Assembly: GCA_037783415.1 (NCBI GenBank)
Contig: JAZGTN010000094.1
Coordinates: 744,001 to 808,000, forward strand
Length of the DNA stretch: 64,000 bases
Direction: 5' to 3'
Source: Leptasterias polaris
Lineage: Eukaryota; Echinodermata; Asteroidea; Forcipulatida; Asteriidae
The notes under the pieces: model-generated
The model's database searches: none
Told to the model about the DNA's origin: nothing
The model's input: only the letters and a program-made list of their open reading frames with translations
Part shown: one piece after another, positions 45,301 through 57,300 of the stretch
Layout: the number at the start of each line of letters is the position of its first letter
Numbering within the stretch: the first letter of the stretch is position 1
Program-made: the position numbers and the translations under genes

Positions 45301-48300
45301 TTGCTATACATGTGGCTGTTTCCAACTTGTCACCGGTTAACATCCAGATCTGTAATCATGTATTTCACATTATTAAGACATTACAAGCATTCTGAAAACC
45401 CAGCTATTTGGCTCACTCTGAGGTAGTGTGCTTTCAGCACTGGTGTTAAGTCTAACTGTTGAGGCCAATTCATACTTGCTGCGACTGAGCGCACGCACCA
45501 GACAATGCAAATTCGGATTTTAAGTTCATACTTCATGTAAATAAAAAGTAGATATGCATTAAATTTGCGTGAGCGTACGGAAACGCACGCATTAAGGTGT
45601 GTTTATACATTCGTGCAGTGCAAGGATCTTGTCCTTAAAATATTGATTTATCCTTGCATTCCTTCCAATCTTTAGCACAGATTTTACAAATTTCTTCCAT
45701 GAAGTCACTGCCATCTGTACATCTCAGTATTCTTTCAAACTTGCATTATACAGATTTGGAAATAGGCGCACTGTTTTCATCTTCTCAAATCAGGTTTTAT
45801 TTTATTCTCATCATTCACCGACACTGTGTAGGGGGGCCTATACGCATCCAGGTCCAACAAATGTAAAAGTATTTCAATATGTCTGACTACGCATTCGACT
45901 AGTGTGTATGACCTAGTTTTAATTTTGTTTTATTTCGGACGCAGAAGCGCAGTATGACTATTTACTGCACTTCCATTTGCGGGCTGCGTACTATGATAAA
46001 TGGGTCTGCGCAAAGCGTACGTAGGGAAAACGCAGCAAGTATGAACCAGCCTTTAGAGTAAGATACTATAAAATGTAGAAAATACCAGAACAAAAACCCA
46101 AATCACAAAGTGACCCTAGCCCAGCCAAGTCAGATCTAACAATAGTAATCCCCAACTGTAGATTTAAATGAAAGCCAAACAGTAGAATGTCTTACCTTAA
46201 TACCAGCGTTCTTAAGGAGCTCCAGAGTAGGTCTTACATCTTGTTGTAGTTTATCTTCTACACCAGTCAGACACAGAAGCTCTAAGTCTCTCTCTAAACT
46301 CTCTACAACAGCAGCAACCTTTGCTGCTCTGTCTACAATAGTCAGTTTAGCTTGTTGATAACGATGCTGTAAATGAAAAATGATTTTCAAATCAATAATG
46401 CCTCAACAAAGTCACTGCTACAGCAGATTATAAAAATTGATGTCCTCTTTTATTAAAACACATTGGTAAAGACATACATGTAGCATATGACATAAATAAA
46501 CTTTAAAATCAGGTTGGCTTAGTAGTTTCTTTCTCTGCCTTTCCCCTCTGTGGAGTCCCGCCCCCAGACCTGGAACCTTGCATGTGGATTGGGTTTTTCC
46601 CCTCTGTGGACCCAAGTTGGACTCCCGCCCCCAGACCTGGAACCTTGCATGTGGATTGGGTTTTTCCCCTCTGTGGACCCAAGTTGGACTCCCGCCCCCA
46701 GACCTGGAACCTTGCATGTGGATTGGGTTTTTCCCCTCTGTGGACGAAGTTGGAGTCCCGCCCCCAGACCTGGAACCTTGCGTGTGGATTGGGTTTTTCC
46801 CCTCTGTGGACCCAAGTTTGAGTCCCGCCCCCAGACCTGGAACCTTGCGTGTGGATTGGGTTTTTCCCCTCTGTGGACCCAAGTTGGAGTCCCGCCCCCA
46901 GACCTGGAACCTTGCTTGTGGATTGGGTTTTTCCCCTCTGTGGACCCAAGTTGGACTCCCGCCCCCAGACCTGGAACCTTGCGTGTGGATTGGGTTTTTC
47001 CCCTCCGTGGACCCAAGTTGGAGTCCCGCCCCCAGACCTGGAACCTTGCGTGTGGATTGGGTTTTTCCCCTCTGTGGACCCAAGTTGGACTCCCGCCCCC
47101 AGACCTGGAACCTTGCGTGTGGATTGGGTTTTTCCCCTCCGTGGACCCAAGTTGGAGTCCCGCCCCCAGACCTGGAACCTTGCCTGTGGATTGGGTTTTT
47201 CCCCTCTGTGGACCCAAGTTGGGAGTCCCGCCCCCAAACCTGGAACCTTGCATGTGGATTGGGTTTTTCCCCTCTGTGGACCCAAGTTGGACTCCCGCCC
47301 CCAGACCTGGAACCTTGCGTGTGGATTGGGTTTTTCCCCTCTGTGGACCCAAGTTGGACTCCCGCCCCCAGACCTGGAACCTTGCGTGTGGATTGGGTTT
47401 TTCCCCTCTGTGGACCCAAGTTGGAGTCCCGCCCCCAGACCTGGAACCTTGCTTGTGGATTGGGTTTTTCCCCTCTGTGGACCCAAGTTGGACTCCCGCC
47501 CCCAGACCTGGAACCTTGCATGTGGATTGGGTTTTTCCCCTCTGTGGACCCAAGTTGGACTCCCGCCCCCAGACCTGGAACCTTGCGTGTGGATTGGGTT
47601 TTTACCCTCCGTGGACCCAAGTTGGAGTCCCGCCCCCAGACCTGGAACCTTGCATGTGGATTGGGTTTTTCCCCTCTGTGGACCCAAGTTGGACTCCCGC
47701 CCCCAGACCTGGAACCTTGCATGTGGATTGGGTTTTTCCCCTCTGTGGACGAAGTTGGAGTCCCGCCCCCAGACCTGGAACCTTGCGTGTGGATTGGGTT
47801 TTTCCCCTCTGTGGACCCAAGTTTGAGTCCCGCCCCCAGACCTGGAACCTTGCGTGTGGATTGGGTTTTTCCCCTCTGTGGACCCAAGTTGGAGTCCCGC
47901 CCCCAGACCTGGAACCTTGCTTGTGGATTGGGTTTTTCCCCTCTGTGGACCCAAGTTGGACTCCCGCCCCCAGACCTGGAACCTTGCGTGTGGATTGGGT
48001 TTTTCCCCTCCGTGGACCCAAGTTGGAGTCCCGCCCCCAGACCTGGAACCTTGCGTGTGGATTGGGTTTTTCCCCTCTGTGGACCCAAGTTGGACTCCCG
48101 CCCCCAGACCTGGAACCTTGCGTGTGGATTGGGTTTTTTCCCTCCGTGGACCCAAGTTGGAGTCCCGCCCCCAGACCTGGAACCTTGCCTGTGGATTGGG
48201 TTTTTCCCCTCTGTGGACCCAAGTTGGGAGTCCCGCCCCCAAACCTGGAACCTTGCATGTGGATTGGGTTTTTCCCCTCTGTGGACCCAAGTTGGACTCC

Positions 48301-51300
48301 CGCCCCCAGACCTGGAACCTTGCGTGTGGATTGGGTTTTTCCCCTCTGTGGACCCAAGTTGGACTCCCGCCCCCAGACCTGGAACCTTGCGTGTGGATTG
48401 GGTTTTTCCCCTCTGTGGACCCAAGTTGGAGTCCCGCCCCCAGACCTGGAACCTTGCTTGTGGATTGGGTTTTTCCCCTCTGTGGACCCAAGTTGGACTC
48501 CCGCCCCCAGACCTGGAACCTTGCATGTGGATTGGGTTTTTCCCCTCTGTGGACCCAAGTTGGACTCCCGCCCCCAGACCTGGAACCTTGCGTGTGGATT
48601 GGGTTTTTACCCTCCGTGGACCCAAGTTGGAGTCCCGCCCCCAGACCTGGAACCTTGCATGTGGATTGGGTTTTTCCCCTCTGTGGACCCAAGTTGGACT
48701 CCCGCCCCCAGACCTGGAACCTTGCATGTGGATTGGGTTTTTCCCCTCTGTGGACGAAGTTGGAGTCCCGCCCCCAGACCTGGAACCTTGCGTGTGGATT
48801 GGGTTTTTCCCCTCTGTGGACCCAAGTTTGAGTCCCGCCCCCAGACCTGGAACCTTGCGTGTGGATTGGGTTTTTCCCCTCTGTGGACCCAAGTTGGAGT
48901 CCCGCCCCCAGACCTGGAACCTTGCTTGTGGATTGGGTTTTTCCCCTCTGTGGACCCAAGTTGGACTCCCGCCCCCAGACCTGGAACCTTGCGTGTGGAT
49001 TGGGTTTTTCCCCTCCGTGGACCCAAGTTGGAGTCCCGCCCCCAGACCTGGAACCTTGCGTGTGGATTGGGTTTTTCCCCTCTGTGGACCCAAGTTGGAC
49101 TCCCGCCCCCAGACCTGGAACCTTGCGTGTGGATTGGGTTTTTTCCCTCCGTGGACCCAAGTTGGAGTCCCGCCCCCAGACCTGGAACCTTGCCTGTGGA
49201 TTGGGTTTTTCCCCTCTGTGGACCCAAGTTGGGAGTCCCGCCCCCAGACCTGGAACCTTGCATGTGGATTGGGTTTTTCCCCTCTGTGGACCCAAGTTGG
49301 ACTCCCGCCCCCAGACCTGGAACCTTGCGTGTGGATTGGGTTTTTCCCCTCTGTGGACCCAAGTTGGACTCCCGCCCCCAGACCTGGAACCTTGCGTGTG
49401 GATTGGGTTTTTCCCCTCTGTGGACCCAAGTTGGAGTCCCGCCCCCAGACCTGGAACCTTGCTTGTGGATTGGGTTTTTCCCCTCTGTGGACCCAAGTTG
49501 GACTCCCGCCCCCAGACCTGGAACCTTGCATGTGGATTGGGTTTTTCCCCTCTGTGGACCCAAGTTGGACTCCCGCCCCCAGACCTGGAACCTTGCGTGT
49601 GGATTGGGTTTTTACCCTCCGTGGACCCAAGTTGGAGTCCCGCCCCCAGACCTGGAACCTTGCGTGTGGATTGGGTTTTTCCCCTCTGTGGACCCAAGTT
49701 GGACTCCCGCCCCCAGACCTGGAACCTTGCGTGTGGATTGGGTTTTTCCCCTCCGTGGACCCAAGTTGGAGTCCCGCCCCCAGACCTGGAACCTTGCCTG
49801 TGGATTGGGTTTTTCCCCTCTGTGGACCCAAGTTGGGAGTCCCGCCCCCAGACCTGGAACCTTGCCTGTGGATTGAGTTTTTCCCCTCTGTGGACCCAAG
49901 TTGGGAGTCCCGCCCCCAGACCTGGAACCTTGCATGTGGATTGGGTTTTTCCCCTCTGTGGACCCAAGTTGGGAGTCCCGCCCCCAGACCTGGAACCTTG
50001 CCTGTGGATTGGGTTTTTCCCCTCTGTGGACCCAAGTTGGGAGTCCCGCCCCCAGACCTGGAACCTTGCATGTGGATTGGGTTTTTCCCCTCCGTGGACC
50101 CAAGTTGGAGTCCCGCCCCCAGACCTGGAACCTTGCGTGTGGATTGGGTTTTTCCCCTCTGTGGACCCAAGTTGGACTCCCGCCCCCAGACCTGGAACCT
50201 TGCGTGTGGATTGGGTTTTTTCCCTCCGTGGACCCAAGTTGGAGTCCCGCCCCCAGACCTGGAACCTTGCCTGTGGATTGGGTTTTTCCCCTCTGTGGAC
50301 CCAAGTTGGGAGTCCCGCCCCCAGACCTGGAACCTTGCATGTGGATTGGGTTTTTCCCCTCTGTGGACCCAAGTTGGACTCCCGCCCCCAGACCTGGAAC
50401 CTTGCGTGTGGATTGGGTTTTTCCCCTCTGTGGACCCAAGTTGGACTCCCGCCCCCAGACCTGGAACCTTGCGTGTGGATTGGGTTTTTCCCCTCTGTGG
50501 ACCCAAGTTGGAGTCCCGCCCCCAGACCTGGAACCTTGCTTGTGGATTGGGTTTTTCCCCTCTGTGGACCCAAGTTGGACTCCCGCCCCCAGACCTGGAA
50601 CCTTGCATGTGGATTGGGTTTTTCCCCTCTGTGGACCCAAGTTGGACTCCCGCCCCCAGACCTGGAACCTTGCGTGTGGATTGGGTTTTTACCCTCCGTG
50701 GACCCAAGTTGGAGTCCCGCCCCCAGACCTGGAACCTTGCGTGTGGATTGGGTTTTTCCCCTCTGTGGACCCAAGTTGGACTCCCGCCCCCAGACCTGGA
50801 ACCTTGCGTGTGGATTGGGTTTTTCCCCTCCGTGGACCCAAGTTGGAGTCCCGCCCCCAGACCTGGAACCTTGCCTGTGGATTGGGTTTTTCCCCTCTGT
50901 GGACCCAAGTTGGGAGTCCCGCCCCCAGACCTGGAACCTTGCCTGTGGATTGAGTTTTTCCCCTCTGTGGACCCAAGTTGGGAGTCCCGCCCCCAGACCT
51001 GGAACCTTGCATGTGGATTGGGTTTTTCCCCTCTGTGGACCCAAGTTGGGAGTCCCGCCCCCAGACCTGGAACCTTGCCTGTGGATTGGGTTTTTCCCCT
51101 CTGTGGACCCAAGTTGGGAGTCCCGCCCCCAGACCTGGAACCTTGCATGTGGATTGGGTTTTTCCCCTCTGTGGACCCAAGTTGGACTCCCGCCCCCAGA
51201 CCTGGAACCTTGTGTGTGGATTGGGTTTTTCCCCTCTGTGGACCCAAGTTGGAGTCCCGCCCCCAGACCTGGAACCTTGCAAGTGGATTGGGTTTTTCCC

Positions 51301-54300
51301 CTCTGTGGACCCAAGTTGGACTCCCGTCCCCAGACCTGGAACCTTGCGTGTGGATTGGGTTTTTCCCCTCTGTGGACCCAAGTTGGAGTCCCGCCCCCAG
51401 ACCTGGAACCTTGCATGTGGATTGGGTTTTTCCCCTCTGTGGACCCAAGTTGGGAGTCCCGCCCCCAGACCTGGAACCTTGCGTGTGGATTGGGTTTTTC
51501 CCCTCTGTGGACCCAAGTTGGACTCCCGCCCCCAGACCTGGAACCTTGCGTGTGGATTGGGTTTTTCCCCTCTGTGGACCCAAGTTGGACTCCGGCCCCC
51601 AGACCTGGAACCTTGCATGTGGATTGGGTTTTTCCCCTCTGTGGACCCAAGTTGGACTCCCGCCCCCAGACCTGGAACCTTGCGTGTGGATTGGGTTTTT
51701 CCCCTCCGTGGACCCAAGTTGGAGTCCCGCCCCCAGACCTGGAACCTTGCGTGTGGATTGGGTTTTTCCCCTCTGTGGACCCAAGTTTGAGTCCCGCCCC
51801 CAGACCTGGAACCTTGCGTGTGGATTGGGTTTTTCCCCTCTGTGGACCCAAGTTGGAGTCCCGCCCCCAGACCTGGAACCTTGCTTGTGGATTGGGTTTT
51901 TCCCCTCTGTGGACCCAAGTTGGGAGTCCCGCCCCCAGACCTGGAACCTTGCCTGTGGATTGGGTTTTTCCCCTCTGTGGACCCAAGTTGGGAGTCCCGC
52001 CCCCAGACCTGGAACCTTGCATGTGGATTGGGTTTTTCCCCTCTGTGGACCCAAGTTGGACTCCCGCCCCCAGACCTGGAACCTTGCGTGTGGATTGGGT
52101 TTTTCCCCTCTGTGGACCCAAGTTGGAGTCCCGCCCCCAGACCTGGAACCTTGCAAGTGGATTGGGTTTTTCCCCTCTGTGGACCCAAGTTGGACTCCCG
52201 TCCCCAGACCTGGAACCTTGCGTGTGGATTGGGTTTTTCCCCTCTGTGGACCCAAGTTGGAGTCCCGCCCCCAGACCTGGAACCTTGCATGTGGATTGGG
52301 TTTTTCCCCTCTGTGGACCCAAGTTGGACTCCCGCCCCCAGACCTGGAACCTTGCATGTGGATTGGGTTTTTCCCCTCTGTGGACCCAAGTTGGACTCCC
52401 GCCCCCAGACCTGGAACCTTGCGTGTGGATTGGGTTTTTCCCCTCTGTGGACCCAAGTTGGACTCCCGCCCCCAGACCTGGAACCTTGCGTGTGGATTGG
52501 GTTTTTCCCCTCTGTGGACCCAAGTTGGAGTCCCGCCCCCAGACCTGGAACCTTGCTTGTGGATTGGGTTTTTCCCCTCTGTGGACCCAAGTTGGACTCC
52601 CGCCCCCAGACCTGGAACCTTGCATGTGGATTGGGTTTTTCCCCTCTGTGGACCCAAGTTGGACTCCCGCCCCCAGACCTGGAACCTTGCGTGTGGATTG
52701 GGTTTTTACCCTCCGTGGACCCAAGTTGGAGTCCCGCCCCCAGACCTGGAACCTTGCATGTGGATTGGGTTTTTCCCCTCTGTGGACCCAAGTTGGACTC
52801 CCGCCCCCAGACCTGGAACCTTGCATGTGGATTGGGTTTTTCCCCTCTGTGGACGAAGTTGGAGTCCCGCCCCCAGACCTGGAACCTTGCGTGTGGATTG
52901 GGTTTTTCCCCTCTGTGGACCCAAGTTTGAGTCCCGCCCCCAGACCTGGAACCTTGCGTGTGGATTGGGTTTTTCCCCTCTGTGGACCCAAGTTGGAGTC
53001 CCGCCCCCAGACCTGGAACCTTGCTTGTGGATTGGGTTTTTCCCCTCTGTGGACCCAAGTTGGACTCCCGCCCCCAGACCTGGAACCTTGCGTGTGGATT
53101 GGGTTTTTCCCCTCCGTGGACCCAAGTTGGAGTCCCGCCCCCAGACCTGGAACCTTGCGTGTGGATTGGGTTTTTCCCCTCTGTGGACCCAAGTTGGACT
53201 CCCGCCCCCAGACCTGGAACCTTGCGTGTGGATTGGGTTTTTTCCCTCCGTGGACCCAAGTTGGAGTCCCGCCCCCAGACCTGGAACCTTGCCTGTGGAT
53301 TGGGTTTTTCCCCTCTGTGGACCCAAGTTGGGAGTCCCGCCCCCAGACCTGGAACCTTGCATGTGGATTGGGTTTTTCCCCTCTGTGGACCCAAGTTGGA
53401 CTCCCGCCCCCAGACCTGGAACCTTGCGTGTGGATTGGGTTTTTCCCCTCTGTGGACCCAAGTTGGACTCCCGCCCCCAGACCTGGAACCTTGCGTGTGG
53501 ATTGGGTTTTTCCCCTCTGTGGACCCAAGTTGGAGTCCCGCCCCCAGACCTGGAACCTTGCTTGTGGATTGGGTTTTTCCCCTCTGTGGACCCAAGTTGG
53601 ACTCCCGCCCCCAGACCTGGAACCTTGCATGTGGATTGGGTTTTTCCCCTCTGTGGACCCAAGTTGGACTCCCGCCCCCAGACCTGGAACCTTGCGTGTG
53701 GATTGGGTTTTTACCCTCCGTGGACCCAAGTTGGAGTCCCGCCCCCAGACCTGGAACCTTGCGTGTGGATTGGGTTTTTCCCCTCTGTGGACCCAAGTTG
53801 GACTCCCGCCCCCAGACCTGGAACCTTGCGTGTGGATTGGGTTTTTCCCCTCCGTGGACCCAAGTTGGAGTCCCGCCCCCAGACCTGGAACCTTGCCTGT
53901 GGATTGGGTTTTTCCCCTCTGTGGACCCAAGTTGGGAGTCCCGCCCCCAGACCTGGAACCTTGCCTGTGGATTGAGTTTTTCCCCTCTGTGGACCCAAGT
54001 TGGGAGTCCCGCCCCCAGACCTGGAACCTTGCATGTGGATTGGGTTTTTCCCCTCTGTGGACCCAAGTTGGGAGTCCCGCCCCCAGACCTGGAACCTTGC
54101 CTGTGGATTGGGTTTTTCCCCTCTGTGGACCCAAGTTGGGAGTCCCGCCCCCAGACCTGGAACCTTGCATGTGGATTGGGTTTTTCCCCTCCGTGGACCC
54201 AAGTTGGAGTCCCGCCCCCAGACCTGGAACCTTGCGTGTGGATTGGGTTTTTCCCCTCTGTGGACCCAAGTTGGACTCCCGCCCCCAGACCTGGAACCTT

Positions 54301-57300
54301 GCGTGTGGATTGGGTTTTTTCCCTCCGTGGACCCAAGTTGGAGTCCCGCCCCCAGACCTGGAACCTTGCCTGTGGATTGGGTTTTTCCCCTCTGTGGACC
54401 CAAGTTGGGAGTCCCGCCCCCAGACCTGGAACCTTGCATGTGGATTGGGTTTTTCCCCTCTGTGGACCCAAGTTGGACTCCCGCCCCCAGACCTGGAACC
54501 TTGCGTGTGGATTGGGTTTTTCCCCTCTGTGGACCCAAGTTGGACTCCCGCCCCCAGACCTGGAACCTTGCGTGTGGATTGGGTTTTTCCCCTCTGTGGA
54601 CCCAAGTTGGAGTCCCGCCCCCAGACCTGGAACCTTGCTTGTGGATTGGGTTTTTCCCCTCTGTGGACCCAAGTTGGACTCCCGCCCCCAGACCTGGAAC
54701 CTTGCATGTGGATTGGGTTTTTCCCCTCTGTGGACCCAAGTTGGACTCCCGCCCCCAGACCTGGAACCTTGCGTGTGGATTGGGTTTTTACCCTCCGTGG
54801 ACCCAAGTTGGAGTCCCGCCCCCAGACCTGGAACCTTGCGTGTGGATTGGGTTTTTCCCCTCTGTGGACCCAAGTTGGACTCCCGCCCCCAGACCTGGAA
54901 CCTTGCGTGTGGATTGGGTTTTTCCCCTCCGTGGACCCAAGTTGGAGTCCCGCCCCCAGACCTGGAACCTTGCCTGTGGATTGGGTTTTTCCCCTCTGTG
55001 GACCCAAGTTGGGAGTCCCGCCCCCAGACCTGGAACCTTGCCTGTGGATTGAGTTTTTCCCCTCTGTGGACCCAAGTTGGGAGTCCCGCCCCCAGACCTG
55101 GAACCTTGCATGTGGATTGGGTTTTTCCCCTCTGTGGACCCAAGTTGGGAGTCCCGCCCCCAGACCTGGAACCTTGCCTGTGGATTGGGTTTTTCCCCTC
55201 TGTGGACCCAAGTTGGGAGTCCCGCCCCCAGACCTGGAACCTTGCATGTGGATTGGGTTTTTCCCCTCTGTGGACCCAAGTTGGACTCCCGCCCCCAGAC
55301 CTGGAACCTTGTGTGTGGATTGGGTTTTTCCCCTCTGTGGACCCAAGTTGGAGTCCCGCCCCCAGACCTGGAACCTTGCAAGTGGATTGGGTTTTTCCCC
55401 TCTGTGGACCCAAGTTGGACTCCCGTCCCCAGACCTGGAACCTTGCGTGTGGATTGGGTTTTTCCCCTCTGTGGACCCAAGTTGGAGTCCCGCCCCCAGA
55501 CCTGGAACCTTGCATGTGGATTGGGTTTTTCCCCTCTGTGGACCCAAGTTGGGAGTCCCGCCCCCAGACCTGGAACCTTGCGTGTGGATTGGGTTTTTCC
55601 CCTCTGTGGACCCAAGTTGGACTCCCGCCCCCAGACCTGGAACCTTGCGTGTGGATTGGGTTTTTCCCCTCTGTGGACCCAAGTTGGACTCCGGCCCCCA
55701 GACCTGGAACCTTGCATGTGGATTGGGTTTTTCCCCTCTGTGGACCCAAGTTGGACTCCCGCCCCCAGACCTGGAACCTTGCGTGTGGATTGGGTTTTTC
55801 CCCTCCGTGGACCCAAGTTGGAGTCCCGCCCCCAGACCTGGAACCTTGCGTGTGGATTGGGTTTTTCCCCTCTGTGGACCCAAGTTTGAGTCCCGCCCCC
55901 AGACCTGGAACCTTGCGTGTGGATTGGGTTTTTCCCCTCTGTGGACCCAAGTTGGAGTCCCGCCCCCAGACCTGGAACCTTGCTTGTGGATTGGGTTTTT
56001 CCCCTCTGTGGACCCAAGTTGGGAGTCCCGCCCCCAGACCTGGAACCTTGCCTGTGGATTGGGTTTTTCCCCTCTGTGGACCCAAGTTGGGAGTCCCGCC
56101 CCCAGACCTGGAACCTTGCATGTGGATTGGGTTTTTCCCCTCTGTGGACCCAAGTTGGACTCCCGCCCCCAGACCTGGAACCTTGCGTGTGGATTGGGTT
56201 TTTCCCCTCTGTGGACCCAAGTTGGAGTCCCGCCCCCAGACCTGGAACCTTGCAAGTGGATTGGGTTTTTCCCCTCTGTGGACCCAAGTTGGACTCCCGT
56301 CCCCAGACCTGGAACCTTGCGTGTGGATTGGGTTTTTCCCCTCTGTGGACCCAAGTTGGAGTCCCGCCCCCAGACCTGGAACCTTGCATGTGGATTGGGT
56401 TTTTCCCCTCTGTGGACCCAAGTTGGGAGTCCCGCCCCCAGACCTGGAACCTTGCGTGTGGATTGGGTTTTTCCCCTCTGTGGACCCAAGTTGGACTCCC
56501 GCCCCCAGACCTGGAACCTTGCGTGTGGATTGGGTTTTTCCCCTCTGTGGACCCAAGTTGGACTCCGGCCCCCAGACCTGGAACCTTGCATGTGGATTGG
56601 GTTTTTCCCCTCTGTGGACCCAAGTTGGACTCCCGCCCCCAGACCTGGAACCTTGCGTGTGGATTGGGTTTTTCCCCTCCGTGGACCCAAGTTGGAGTCC
56701 CGCCCCCAGACCTGGAACCTTGCGTGTGGATTGGGTTTTTCCCCTCTGTGGACCCAAGTTTGAGTCCCGCCCCCAGACCTGGAACCTTGCGTGTGGATTG
56801 GGTTTTTCCCCTCTGTGGACCCAAGTTGGAGTCCCGCCCCCAGACCTGGAACCTTGCTTGTGGATTGGGTTTTTCCCCTCTGTGGACCCAAGTTGGACTC
56901 CCGCCCCCAGACCTGGAACCTTGCGTGTGGATTGGGTTTTTCCCCTCCGTGGACCCAAGTTGGAGTCCCGCCCCCAGACCTGGAACCTTGCGTGTGGATT
57001 GGGTTTTTCCCCTCTGTGGACCCAAGTTGGACTCCCGCCCCCAGACCTGGAACCTTGCGTGTGGATTGGGTTTTTCCCCTCCGTGGACCCAAGTTGGAGT
57101 CCCGCCCCCAGACCTGGAACCTTGCGTGTGGATTGGGTTTTTACCCTCCGTGGACCCAAGTTGGAGTCCCGCCCCCAGACCTGGAACCTTGCGTGTGGAT
57201 TGGGTTTTTCCCCTCTGTGGACCCAAGTTGGACTCCCGCCCCCAGACCTGGAACCTTGCGTGTGGATTGGGTTTTTCCCCTCCGTGGACCCAAGTTGGAG

